A stretch of DNA of 32,500 bases. Origin: a virus. The position numbers were made by a program, and so were the translations under genes. The notes beneath the pieces were generated by a model. That model saw only the letters and a program-made list of their open reading frames with translations. It did no database searches and was not told where the DNA came from. Where the stretch lies: positions 451 through 32,950 of IMG/VR virus record IMGVR_UViG_3300030333_006078, one strand, 5' to 3'. This document shows positions 6,626 to 14,750 of this stretch, one piece after another; the first letter of the stretch is position 1; every line of letters starts with the position of its first letter.

Positions 6626-9171
6626 TGTTTACAGACAAGTTTAATAATTATGATTTAGATATTCACGGAGTTCGGCTACCGAAATTCGAAATTGATAAAC
6701 GACACAAGCATCAAGCGTTAGTTAGTGAAGACTGTAATAACTACGACTTCCTAAGGCAGTTATGCTTAAATGGCTTTAAAAATTTGGGCGTTAGAAAAGG
6801 CACAAAGGCTTACGATAAATATGTAGAAAGAGCAAGGTACGAACTAGACACCCTTAAAGACTTAGGGTTTATTGATTATACTTTATTGGTTTGGGATGTT
6901 ATTAACTACTGCAAAGAAAACGATATCCCTACGGGTCTTGGCCGTGGTTCTGCCGCTGGTAGCTTGGTTCTCTTTCTTATTGGAGTAACTGGAATAGACC
7001 CAGTTAAACACGACCTGTACTTTGAGAGGTTTGTATCCAAGATTCGAGCCAAGAAAAAGGTGGTTGATGGAGTGACCTACTTAGACGGTTCACTAATGTG
7101 TGATGTAGACTTGGACATTTGTTATTACCGTCGCGGAGACGTTATCAATTACCTTGAAGAAAAGTTCACAGGCAGAACAGCTAAGATTCTCACCTTAAAC
7201 ACTTTGAGTGGCAAGCTTCTTATGAAAGAGTGCGGTAAGATTGTAGCTGCCAAAAACGAAACCGAGATGAACCAAGTGTCGGGCTTTATTCCAAAGGTGT
7301 TTGGTCAAGTTGCTGATATCGAAGACGCTTACGAAGACGAAGAAAAATTTAAAGAATGGTGTGACGAAAACAGAGAGGCTTACCAAGTAGCCTTGAAGTT
7401 GCGTGGACTAATCAAGAACAAGGGTGTCCACCCGTCCGCCATTTCGCTTTCTTACGAAGATATGATGGACTCCTGCCCAGCGGAGTTAACTTCCGCTAAG
7501 GATGCCGCAGTCGCATCATACGACATGAACTGGATTTCAATTTTCAATGTAAAGTTAGACCTTCTAGGTTTGCGTAGTGTATCCGTAGTGGACGATGTTT
7601 GCAAGCAGGTCGGTATCAAAGTAACTGACATAGACCTAGAAGATAAAGCTATTTACAGAAGCCTTCAAGACCTCAAGACTCCACACGGCTGCTTTCAGAT
7701 TGAGGCTGACACGAACTATAAAGTCTGTCAGAAAGTAATGCCCAAGAGCCTTGAGGAATTGAGTGCCGTGCTGGCACTGGCACGTCCGGGCGCGATGGCG
7801 TTCGTAGACCAGTACGCTAATTATGCGAACAATGATGTTTACGAACCCATCCATCCATTTTTTGATGACATCCTAAAGGAAACAGGCGGTGTAGCTTTAT
7901 ACCAAGAGCAGTTGATGAAGATGGCTAATAAAATCGGCTTCACGCTTGATGAAGCGGAACTGCTAAGAAGAATCGTAGGTAAAAAGAAAAGGACAGAAGT
8001 AACCAAGTGGAAGAAAAAGATTAAAGACAAAATCAAAGAAAAAGACTTAGACCCAGAGATTGGCGACATCCTTTGGCAGATTCTAGAAGACTCGGCTAAC
8101 TACTCCTTCAATAAGTCTCACAGTGTTAGTTACGCTGCGCTCGCGGCTTCCACGGTTTATCTAAAGTTTAAACATCCAAAGGAGTTCTTCCTTTCGCTTC
8201 TTAAGATGACTCGGCACGAACCTGACCCCATCGCTGAAATCTCAAAGATTCACAAAGAGATGGATTTATTCAATATCAAGTTGCTGCCCCCGCACTTGAC
8301 CAAGTCTGAAATGGACTTTACCATTGAGGGGAATGACATTAGGTTCGGGCTGCTGTCTATCAAGGGAATCTCCGAGAAGTCTATCGAAAAAATCAACAAC
8401 TTCAAAGATGTATACGCCAACAAGTTTGAAATCTTTAAGGCGGCAGAAGAAGCCAAGTTGAACATCGGAGTTTTATCCGCATTGATTCAAGCTGGAGCGT
8501 TAGAGAACGGCGTACAGCAAAGTCGAAGCAAAGTGGTTCTAGAGGCGCAGCTCTGGAATCTGCTGACGTCCAGAGAGAAGAAGTACGCAATGAACCTCGG
8601 AGAACAGATGAAGTACGATTTGGTGGAGGTATTGAAATTTCTAACTAGGTTCAGAGACGAAAAGAATAAAGTAGTAATCAAGGAGTCTAGATATGAGACA
8701 ATCAAGAAAAAGTACAAGCCATATTTAAACATATATATGCTTAATTCTAAAGCTGAAAATTTCGCTAATTGGTATTACGAGAAGATGCTTCTGGGTTATA
8801 CTTACAACAAAAGCTTGATTGATATATTCTCTGAAAAGCGTAAAGACTTGCAGGGTATAAGGGAAATCATGGAGCTACCAGAACGGGTCAATACGGCCTT
8901 TATAGGGCGCGTAGAGGACGTTTGGAAGGGTAAGTCCCGTGCGGGTAACAAGTACCTTAAAATCGAAGTCTCGGACGAAACAGGCACCATACAGGCTCTC
9001 ATATTCAACGATAATATTGAGAAGTGTGAAAGTATGAATAATGGGCTACCAGAGAAAAAGAACATTGTAATTGTTAAAGGTCGCAAGACTGATGGCGATG
9101 CAGTATTTGCCAACATGATTGGCGTGCAAGACCAGAAAGTATACACAAAGCTGTCAGAATTAAAATCTTGA
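6625..9171 (+). CDS. dnaE: DNA polymerase III alpha, polymerase core without PHP
   Basis: This 848-residue protein is the replicative C-family polymerase core. Palm motifs are GLGRGSAAGSLV (104-115), DPVKHDLYFERF (125-136), catalytic D160 and D162 in CDVDLD, and D312 in KLDLLGLRS. Fingers motifs include GCFQIEAD, ALARPGAM, YQEQLMKMA and FNKSHSVSYAALA. An OB-fold ends the protein (from about residue 755). The PHP domain is absent and is encoded at 4426-5163; together they total about 1,090 residues, close to a normal DnaE lacking the tau-binding end. The start at 6625 is chosen because GGAGG at 6616-6620 precedes it; an in-frame ATG at 6607 would add six residues but has no such site. Confidence 0.93.
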   Translation: MFTDKFNNYDLDIHGVRLPKFEIDKRHKHQALVSEDCNNYDFLRQLCLNGFKNLGVRKGTKAYDKYVERARYELDTLKDLGFIDYTLLVWDVINYCKENDIPTGLGRGSAAGSLVLFLIGVTGIDPVKHDLYFERFVSKIRAKKKVVDGVTYLDGSLMCDVDLDICYYRRGDVINYLEEKFTGRTAKILTLNTLSGKLLMKECGKIVAAKNETEMNQVSGFIPKVFGQVADIEDAYEDEEKFKEWCDENREAYQVALKLRGLIKNKGVHPSAISLSYEDMMDSCPAELTSAKDAAVASYDMNWISIFNVKLDLLGLRSVSVVDDVCKQVGIKVTDIDLEDKAIYRSLQDLKTPHGCFQIEADTNYKVCQKVMPKSLEELSAVLALARPGAMAFVDQYANYANNDVYEPIHPFFDDILKETGGVALYQEQLMKMANKIGFTLDEAELLRRIVGKKKRTEVTKWKKKIKDKIKEKDLDPEIGDILWQILEDSANYSFNKSHSVSYAALAASTVYLKFKHPKEFFLSLLKMTRHEPDPIAEISKIHKEMDLFNIKLLPPHLTKSEMDFTIEGNDIRFGLLSIKGISEKSIEKINNFKDVYANKFEIFKAAEEAKLNIGVLSALIQAGALENGVQQSRSKVVLEAQLWNLLTSREKKYAMNLGEQMKYDLVEVLKFLTRFRDEKNKVVIKESRYETIKKKYKPYLNIYMLNSKAENFANWYYEKMLLGYTYNKSLIDIFSEKRKDLQGIREIMELPERVNTAFIGRVEDVWKGKSRAGNKYLKIEVSDETGTIQALIFNDNIEKCESMNNGLPEKKNIVIVKGRKTDGDAVFANMIGVQDQKVYTKLSELKS

Positions 9172-9196
9172 CTTTAACCAAAGAAAGGAGTAATAT
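9168..9196 (+). promoter_or_regulatory. sigma70-like promoter before SSB-like gene
   Basis: TTGACT at 9168-9173, a 17-base spacer and TAATAT at 9191-9196 are followed by 6 bases and the ATG at 9203. The predicted transcription start is the A of the ATG. The AAGGAG at 9185-9190 lies within the promoter spacer, 12 bases from the ATG, and would only serve read-through transcripts from upstream. Confidence 0.55.
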
Positions 9197-9202
9197 TACT
9201 AG

Positions 9203-9745
9203 ATGATACAGTTTTATAAGCCTAATGCGAAGATGACGGGTTCTGCCTGTCAGTTCTATTTAAATAATAATGATGGCTCGTTTTTCTCAACGCTCATCAA
9301 GCAAGCGTCTTGGGACGCTAATAAAAAAACAGGCTCGTTCCAAGCTAATAAAAATGACCCAACTAAGAATGTTATTATCAAATTTAGCCCCAAAGAAATC
9401 GCTGGCATCTTAGACGCTATGGAGCGCAATGTAGAATACAAGGGTTATCATAGAAGCGCACAGCAAACCGTACAGTTTACCTTCGGCCCCTACATGTGGA
9501 ATGATGAACAGAAAGGTTTCTCTTATTCTGTATCCAAACAGGGCAACGAAGACACAACACAAAAAGCATCTTTCTTAATTGGCTTTTATTTTGATGAGGC
9601 CAAGCTTTTGAAGATGCACTTGGAGCACCTGCTCAGTAAGCACTTCGAAATTGAAGAGGCTAAGTTCGCTGAAAAGCAAACCCAGCAAGTTAGAGCTCCT
9701 CAGCAAACTCAACCTCAAACTCAGGTAGACGATGAAGCTTGGTAA
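9203..9745 (+). CDS. probable single-stranded DNA-binding protein
   Basis: The 180-residue protein has a compact beta-rich first part (residues 1-130, with FQANK, VIIKFSPKEI and YSVSKQG), a helix (EAKLLKMHLEHLLSKH) and a glutamine- and threonine-rich linker ending in VDDEAW. A disordered linker with an acidic tip and a terminal aromatic residue is the hallmark of SSB proteins, which use it to recruit helicase, primase and recombinases. The body does not obviously read as the bacterial OB-fold SSB; a PC4-like or other phage ssDNA-binding fold is possible. Context supports it: it follows the polymerase core and has its own promoter. The stop at 9743-9745 abuts the next ATG directly. Confidence 0.55.
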   Translation: MIQFYKPNAKMTGSACQFYLNNNDGSFFSTLIKQASWDANKKTGSFQANKNDPTKNVIIKFSPKEIAGILDAMERNVEYKGYHRSAQQTVQFTFGPYMWNDEQKGFSYSVSKQGNEDTTQKASFLIGFYFDEAKLLKMHLEHLLSKHFEIEEAKFAEKQTQQVRAPQQTQPQTQVDDEAW

Positions 9746-11686
9746 ATGAAGAAAAAGAAAGTTTTATTTCAAAGCGATTATTCGCTAGCAAAGACAGGCT
9801 TTGGCAGAAACGCCAGAGCCATACTTTCTTATCTATATAAAACAGATAAGTACGAACTTGTTCACTACTGTTGTGGCGCACCTCATACAGCGGCCTTTCT
9901 AGAAAAGACTCCTTGGAAGTCCATAGGTACTCTTCCCGACAACGATGCGGAAAGAGAAAATGTAGAAAGAGACCCCAACCTAGCAAAGACAGCGGCCTAC
10001 GGAGAATATTATCTAGACAAAGTAATAAAAGAAGAAAAGCCAGATGTTTATATAGCCGCCCAAGATATTTGGGGCGTAGACTTCGCAGCCAAAAAGCCTT
10101 GGTTTGATAAGATTAATTCCGTACTCTGGACCACCCTAGACTCTTTACCTATCTTGCCAGTAGCGATAGACGTAGCAAAGAAAGCGAAGAACTATTGGAT
10201 TTGGAGTAATTTCGCCACGAAAGAGATGCATAAGATGGGTCATGAGCACGTTAAAACTGTTCACGGGGCATTAGATGGTAATGTCTTTAAAAGGTTAGGC
10301 AACAAAAAGCGCAGAGAGTTAAGAGAATTTCATAATATAGAAAAAGACGATTTTGTTATCGGGTTTGTATTTAGAAACCAGTTGAGAAAAAGCGTGCCGA
10401 ACCTGCTTGAAGGGTTCAAAATGTTTAAAGAGAACAACCCTAAAGCCGCAAACGCAAAGCTGCTTTTACATACGCACTTCAACGAAGGTTGGAATATACC
10501 TGACCTCATTAAAGAGAAGGGCATAGACCCAAAAGATATTCTAGCGACCTACGTCTGTAAAGACTGCCATAAGTATAAAATAAACAACTTTGTTGGTGAA
10601 GCTTTAAATTGTGTTTTCTGTAAGTCTAAAAATAGCGTCAACACAACCAATGTAATGGTCGGAGTAACAGAAGAGGAGCTTAACGAAATATACAACTTGA
10701 TGAATGTTTACTGCCACCCATTTACTTCCGGTGGGCAAGAAATTCCAATTCAAGAAGCTAAGTTGGCGGGACTTATAACCTTAGTTACTAGTTATAGCTG
10801 TGGAGAAGAGATGTGCGAAGAAGAGGCCGCTTCCCTACCGTTGGATTGGGCTGAGTATAGAGAACCTGGTACGCAATTCATCAAGGCTTCGACAAGCCCA
10901 GAGTCAATAGCCGAACAGTTAGCCACCGTTTTTAATATGCCCTCGAAGCAAAGAGCTAAAATGGTAAAGAAGGGTAGAGAGTGGGTTGAAAAAAACTTTT
11001 CAGTCGAGTCAGTCGGCGGGTTTATTGAAGAATTTATTGACAACGCTCCCAAAGTAGAATTTGATTTTTCTAAAGTAGGAGAGAAAGAAGAGAGAGACCC
11101 ACACGCATTCGTGCCCCAACTTCAAAGCGATAAAGACTGGGTTCTAGCTTTATACAAAAACATACTTAAAATGTATGATGTAGACTCTGATAATGAAGGG
11201 TTTTTATATTGGATGGAGCAAATTAAAAAGGGAGCCTCAAGAGAAGAGGTTGAAAAATACTTTAGACAAGTAGCCCTCAAAGAGAATAGCGAAAACGAAT
11301 GGGATAACCTAATCAAAAATGATTTAAAAAAGCTCTTAGGAGAAGACGACGAGGGTAAAAGAATAGTCTACGTTATGCCAGAAAGTATCGGAGACGTATT
11401 CTTATCAACCAGCCTGTTTAGGTCTTTAAAAGAAACGTATCCAGATTATAACCTGTATGTATCCACGAAGCCTCAGTTTCATTCGGTGCTTAATGGTAAC
11501 CCATACGTTTATAAAGTAATTCCATACCTCCCAGAGATGGAAAACATTCTATTCCTAGAGGGCAAAGACAATCACAAGGGATTTTTTGAAATTGCTTTTT
11601 TGCCGTTCGCCGCGACGCAAAGACAGATGACTTACCCTCATAATGGAAAAGATAAAATAGCCTTCTCAGATTATAAATATACTTAA
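9746..11686 (+). CDS. glycosyltransferase: GT4-like, DUF4214-like and N-half of GT9
   Basis: The 646-residue protein has three parts. Residues 1-440 are a GT-B glycosyltransferase (GT4-like), with KTGFGRNARAIL near the start, HGALDGNVF, and the donor-site region HPFTSGGQEIPIQEAKLAG. It carries an inserted zinc-ribbon-like motif (C271, C274, C289, C292). Residues about 463-512 (YKNILKMYDVDSDNEGFLYW) resemble the DUF4214 module often found with glycosyltransferases. Residues about 540-646 are the N-terminal Rossmann half of a GT9 heptosyltransferase (RIVYVMPESIGDVFLSTSLF). The GT9 C-half is the next gene in the same frame. It may glycosylate virion proteins, DNA or host surface sugars; the acceptor is unknown. 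Confidence 0.78.
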   Translation: MKKKKVLFQSDYSLAKTGFGRNARAILSYLYKTDKYELVHYCCGAPHTAAFLEKTPWKSIGTLPDNDAERENVERDPNLAKTAAYGEYYLDKVIKEEKPDVYIAAQDIWGVDFAAKKPWFDKINSVLWTTLDSLPILPVAIDVAKKAKNYWIWSNFATKEMHKMGHEHVKTVHGALDGNVFKRLGNKKRRELREFHNIEKDDFVIGFVFRNQLRKSVPNLLEGFKMFKENNPKAANAKLLLHTHFNEGWNIPDLIKEKGIDPKDILATYVCKDCHKYKINNFVGEALNCVFCKSKNSVNTTNVMVGVTEEELNEIYNLMNVYCHPFTSGGQEIPIQEAKLAGLITLVTSYSCGEEMCEEEAASLPLDWAEYREPGTQFIKASTSPESIAEQLATVFNMPSKQRAKMVKKGREWVEKNFSVESVGGFIEEFIDNAPKVEFDFSKVGEKEERDPHAFVPQLQSDKDWVLALYKNILKMYDVDSDNEGFLYWMEQIKKGASREEVEKYFRQVALKENSENEWDNLIKNDLKKLLGEDDEGKRIVYVMPESIGDVFLSTSLFRSLKETYPDYNLYVSTKPQFHSVLNGNPYVYKVIPYLPEMENILFLEGKDNHKGFFEIAFLPFAATQRQMTYPHNGKDKIAFSDYKYT

Positions 11687-11695
11687 TTATAAACA
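11684..11695 (+). other. in-frame double stop dividing a GT9 domain
   Basis: The bases read TAA TTA TAA ACA between the last sense codon of the upstream gene and the ATG at 11696, all in one frame. The flanking protein sequence would be a continuous GT9 domain (DYKYT, then MHLLDSYALNCGL). No Shine-Dalgarno sequence precedes the ATG, so the downstream part may be translated by reinitiation. Confidence 0.7.
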
Positions 11696-12883
11696 ATGCA
11701 CTTACTAGACTCATACGCTTTGAATTGCGGCTTGAAAGTAGACAAGCCTTACATACATACTATGTTCTACCCTTTAGGGGAAGAGAAATATATAACAATA
11801 CAGCCTTTTAGTAATTACTCAGGAAAGCAGTACGACTACTGGAACGAAGTCGTTAGCTATATGCTTCCAAAGCTTGAAAAAGATGGCGTTAAAATAGTGC
11901 AAATTGGCAAAAAACAAGACCCACCCATAGCTGGGTGCATATGGGCGCAGGGGACAACCACCATTGCTCAGGCGTCATTCTTAATTAAAAATTCAATTCT
12001 GCATTTGGGGGTAGATAGTTTTGGGGTTCACGTAGCCTCCGCTTACGGCAGAAAAATCGTAGCCCTATACTCAACCAATTGGGCTGAGAACTGCAAGCCT
12101 TACTGGTCTAGCTCAAAGGACTGCGTTTTAATTGAACCTGACAGAACTAAAAGGAAGCCATCTTTTCAGTTCGAAGACGCGCCACCAAAAACCATAAACG
12201 AAATCAAGCCCGAATCCGTAGCCAGCGCAGCTTTGAAACTATTGAACGTAGAACATAGAATAGAGCATGAGACATTGCATATCGGTCAGTCTTATTCGAA
12301 TTTTAATGTTCATGTTGTGCCTGACGGTCTAGCTTCTGACTTGGAGCCAAACCTGCCTCATGTAGTTGTTAGAATGGATTTGAACTTTAACGAGGATATC
12401 CTTTACGATATACTCAATAAAATGAAAAGCGTTTCAATTTTTACAGATAAAGCTCTCGATACAGAAATTATACAAGAGCACAAAGCCAAATTGAAAGAAG
12501 TCGTATACGCCTTAGATAAAGATAACGATATAGAGTTTGTTAAATACCTACATAATACAGGTTTAGAATATATCCTTATTACAGACATGGACGGTCAAGA
12601 ACTTAAGGACTTGAAGTTTAAATATTTAGATTACAACTTCATCTTCAAAAGAGATACAAACGCAAAAGAAAGATTAAGAATTTTGGAGAATAGCATAGGC
12701 AGTCTAGTTTATAAAACTAATAGAAAAATTATAAAAAACAAGAAAGCTTACGCAAGTGTTTCCGCCCTGAAGAGGGATGAGCCTTTAGAAGATTTTTCAG
12801 ACCAAGCGTTCTCCCCCGTTATAGATGAACCAGAACTCTGGCAAGACTTGGAGTACCTTTATATAGCTAAACGGCTTGACTAA
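11696..12883 (+). CDS. C-terminal half of GT9 heptosyltransferase-like protein with extra domain
   Basis: The 395-residue protein begins at the point where GT9 enzymes cross from the N- to the C-terminal Rossmann domain (HLLDSYALNCGLKV). It continues with the nucleotide-sugar-binding half: YITIQPFSNYSGKQYDYW, VVQIG-like VKIVQIGKK, and LHLGVDSFGVHVASAYGRKIVALY, which is the donor-site motif. Residues about 190-395 form an unrecognised alpha/beta domain rich in charged helices. The gene lies in the same frame as the upstream glycosyltransferase, 9 bases after its stop. Either the two chains assemble into a split GT9 or the domain has been inactivated; intact long open frames on both sides favour the former. 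Confidence 0.7.
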   Translation: MHLLDSYALNCGLKVDKPYIHTMFYPLGEEKYITIQPFSNYSGKQYDYWNEVVSYMLPKLEKDGVKIVQIGKKQDPPIAGCIWAQGTTTIAQASFLIKNSILHLGVDSFGVHVASAYGRKIVALYSTNWAENCKPYWSSSKDCVLIEPDRTKRKPSFQFEDAPPKTINEIKPESVASAALKLLNVEHRIEHETLHIGQSYSNFNVHVVPDGLASDLEPNLPHVVVRMDLNFNEDILYDILNKMKSVSIFTDKALDTEIIQEHKAKLKEVVYALDKDNDIEFVKYLHNTGLEYILITDMDGQELKDLKFKYLDYNFIFKRDTNAKERLRILENSIGSLVYKTNRKIIKNKKAYASVSALKRDEPLEDFSDQAFSPVIDEPELWQDLEYLYIAKRLD

Positions 12884-12904
12884 AGGCCAAGTTTGTAGTA
12901 TATT
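12876..12904 (+). promoter_or_regulatory. sigma70-like promoter before annealing protein gene
   Basis: TTGACT at 12876-12881, 17 bases, TATATT at 12899-12904, 6 bases, then the ATG at 12911. The -35 box lies over the last codons of the glycosyltransferase gene. No Shine-Dalgarno sequence precedes the ATG, so a leaderless transcript is predicted. The -35 sequence and both spacings are identical to the promoter at 9168. Confidence 0.55.
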
Positions 12905-12910
12905 TAATAT

Positions 12911-13660
12911 ATGCCAAAGAAGAAATCAGTGGGCTTCTCAGAAGTCGAGGTGTCTGTCAGCTCAATCGAAAGAGACGACAACGGTCTTATATCTCAACCA
13001 AAAGTTGATTACGTTTTCGACGACAGAGGCTTCGTTAATTGGAGGAAAATGGTCAAGGCGGAACATCTAGTCCCAAATAGACAGCGCACGCAAGAGACAG
13101 ATATTTCTCAACTAGAAGATAAAGACCTGCTAATTCTCTTGGGCGGCATCAAAGAGCTCGCTCAAATTAGAGGCTATTCCTCAGTAGAGTATGATGTAAA
13201 AACCCCCAGTGCAGACTATGTTGTTGCAACGTGTAAGATTAGGTGGATACCAAACTTTGAAACAGAAGGTAGAGAGGTCGTATTTTCTGCCATTGCTGAC
13301 GCTTCTCCGGGCAACACTCACAGTTTTGCTTCGGATTATCTAGCTGCCATAGCTGAAAATAGGTCTTTCGTTAGATGTGTTAGAAACTTTTTGAGAATTA
13401 ATATCGTCGGTCAAGACGAGCTTGGCGCAGGAAGCGGCTCCAAACAGGCACAGTCTAATGCCAATCAAAACGTCAGCTTCGACCCCAAAGAACATCTCTC
13501 AGCTCTTATGAAGCAAAGAGGTATTACTTTTGAAAAGATGAAAGCGAAGCTGGTACAGGAAGGCTACGATAAAGCGGATAAGCTTGAAACGGTTAAAGAC
13601 ATACCCAATATTAAAATCTTCGAATTAATAGACAGAATACAAACAGCTAAGAAGTCTTAG
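12911..13660 (+). CDS. probable single-strand annealing recombination protein
   Basis: The 249-residue protein resembles phage single-strand annealing proteins of the Rad52/Sak superfamily. Support is a strand-rich segment (VEYDVKTPSADYVVATCKIRW, read in two parts at residues 92-112), VVFSAIADASPGNTH at 123-137, and a helix AAIAENRSFVRCVRNFL at 145-161 with an alternating basic and hydrophobic pattern, like the end of the Rad52 core. INIVGQDEL follows. The C-terminal 60 residues after a polar linker form a small helical, SAP- or HeH-like unit. Such proteins anneal complementary strands at phage replication ends. Its own promoter sits upstream; the 3' end overlaps the convergent gene by 14 bases. 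The family call rests on pattern only. Confidence 0.45.
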   Translation: MPKKKSVGFSEVEVSVSSIERDDNGLISQPKVDYVFDDRGFVNWRKMVKAEHLVPNRQRTQETDISQLEDKDLLILLGGIKELAQIRGYSSVEYDVKTPSADYVVATCKIRWIPNFETEGREVVFSAIADASPGNTHSFASDYLAAIAENRSFVRCVRNFLRINIVGQDELGAGSGSKQAQSNANQNVSFDPKEHLSALMKQRGITFEKMKAKLVQEGYDKADKLETVKDIPNIKIFELIDRIQTAKKS

Positions 13661-13973
13661 GTACATCGTTTTTAACTTGATTTATAAAGTCCAACAATTG
13701 ATTTAATTTCTCAGGTCTGTCCATATGGAATTCAGTGATAGCTTCAAATTGTTTTTCCATAGGCCATTCCATGAGTATTTTGACTTGACGTTCTTCATTA
13801 ACTTGATTATTCTCAATTGGGGTTCTATCGTTATCCCATTTATCTTGCAGCTCTTCTAGTGTTGGCTTTGGTATAGAGTTGTTCTCGTCCCACTCCAAAG
13901 ATTCATAATCATCATTGACCAAATTCCAAGAATGGTCTCTATAAAAAGTCTCAAGTATTTTTAAAATATTCAT
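13647..13973 (-). CDS. tail-fibre assembly-like small protein
   Basis: The 108-residue protein has the arrangement of small tail-fibre assembly or XkdW-like proteins: a short hydrophobic start, then SLEWDENNSIPKPTLEELQDKW (residues about 25-46), where W-D and PT-EEL are the typical anchor residues, and a helical acidic second half. It is the last gene of the minus-strand structural cluster, downstream of a receptor-binding-like protein, the usual location of a fibre chaperone. The ATG at 13973 is preferred over the in-frame TTG at 13982. Its stop overlaps the end of the plus-strand annealing protein gene. Confidence 0.55.
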   Translation of the reverse strand: MNILKILETFYRDHSWNLVNDDYESLEWDENNSIPKPTLEELQDKWDNDRTPIENNQVNEERQVKILMEWPMEKQFEAITEFHMDRPEKLNQLLDFINQVKNDVPKTS

Positions 13974-13978
13974 AATTA

Positions 13979-14746
13979 TCAATCATCTATTTCTGTTATA
14001 GACATCCAAGAGCTAGCGGCCCCGCCGTAAGGTAGGTCGGTGCTCGAATCTCTATTAACATAAATTATAGGAAAAGTTCCTGCTGCCCTGCCAACCCTTA
14101 CCCTCCATGTCTGAGTAGTGGTCGATTCAGCTTCAGCAACGTAACCAATTTTTGCAATCTGCCCGAAGTTCAAACCTAACAATGAATAGTTCCATACTTT
14201 TCTTGGAGTCGTTTCAGACCCCTTAAATAAAGCGACCACAGCGGAACCCCAATAGTTAGACTGCAAGCTCAACTCAGCCTGAATTAAGAGTTTGTTAGTT
14301 GGGCCAACGGGATTATAACTCAAGTTCAAGACTTCAAAGCCTTGCGTGTTAGTTGGAGACGCGCTTATCTCAGAGTTTATAGATAGTCTATCGTTCGTTT
14401 GCTTTGTGTCGTCTCCAGATATGTGCCTTATTAAAGTTTGAGTTGGAACATAATGCTCGAAACAGCAGAAGTCATCAAAGCCCAAAGAGTTTTGAGCTCT
14501 TACAATATATTTGCCCAAGGTCCCGTCAAGCACGGGTATAGTCCCAGTAAGTATCGGAGTACCCTGAGAAGTTGTTGACTTATTGAAGCTTACTTCTTTT
14601 TTTTGCTCGAAAACGTCAATGAAATACACGTTCTCTGTGTCCTCCAAATTTTCTCCATAGATTATAAAAGAGTTGCCCGTAAATCCAACAGTCGGCCCGA
14701 AGCTGGTGATTATAGGTTTCTTAATAAATGTGATTTGATTAGACAT
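13979..14746 (-). CDS. IPT/TIG protein with tail-spike C-terminal domain
   Basis: The 255-residue protein starts with an Ig-like IPT/TIG domain (residues about 10-88: PIITSFGPTVGFTGNSFII, then GENLEDTENVYF). The second half (about 105-255) matches a beta-sandwich found at the end of many phage tail and receptor-binding proteins: KLLIQAELSLQS, VVALFKG, WRVRVGRAAGTFPIIYVNRD and the end GGAASSWMSITEID. This domain usually trimerises and may contact the host. It is the C-terminal tip candidate of the minus-strand structural cluster. The gap to the preceding gene is 4 bases. Confidence 0.68.
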   Translation of the reverse strand: MSNQITFIKKPIITSFGPTVGFTGNSFIIYGENLEDTENVYFIDVFEQKKEVSFNKSTTSQGTPILTGTIPVLDGTLGKYIVRAQNSLGFDDFCCFEHYVPTQTLIRHISGDDTKQTNDRLSINSEISASPTNTQGFEVLNLSYNPVGPTNKLLIQAELSLQSNYWGSAVVALFKGSETTPRKVWNYSLLGLNFGQIAKIGYVAEAESTTTQTWRVRVGRAAGTFPIIYVNRDSSTDLPYGGAASSWMSITEIDD

Positions 14747-14750
14747 AGCT

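Noticed and set aside
5100-6640. Split intein at the dnaE break
   Set aside because: The PHP protein ends in the domain's own sequence with no intein blocks, and the core starts without an intein C-terminal HN followed by Ser, Thr or Cys.
9185-9190. AAGGAG as the ribosome-binding site of the SSB-like gene
   Set aside because: It is 12 bases from the ATG and inside the promoter spacer, so it would be absent from the predicted transcript; it could matter only for read-through mRNA.
11684-11692. Stop-codon readthrough or recoding joining the GT9 halves
   Set aside because: Two UAA stops lie three codons apart, and UAA ends many normal genes in this genome; no slippery sequence was seen.
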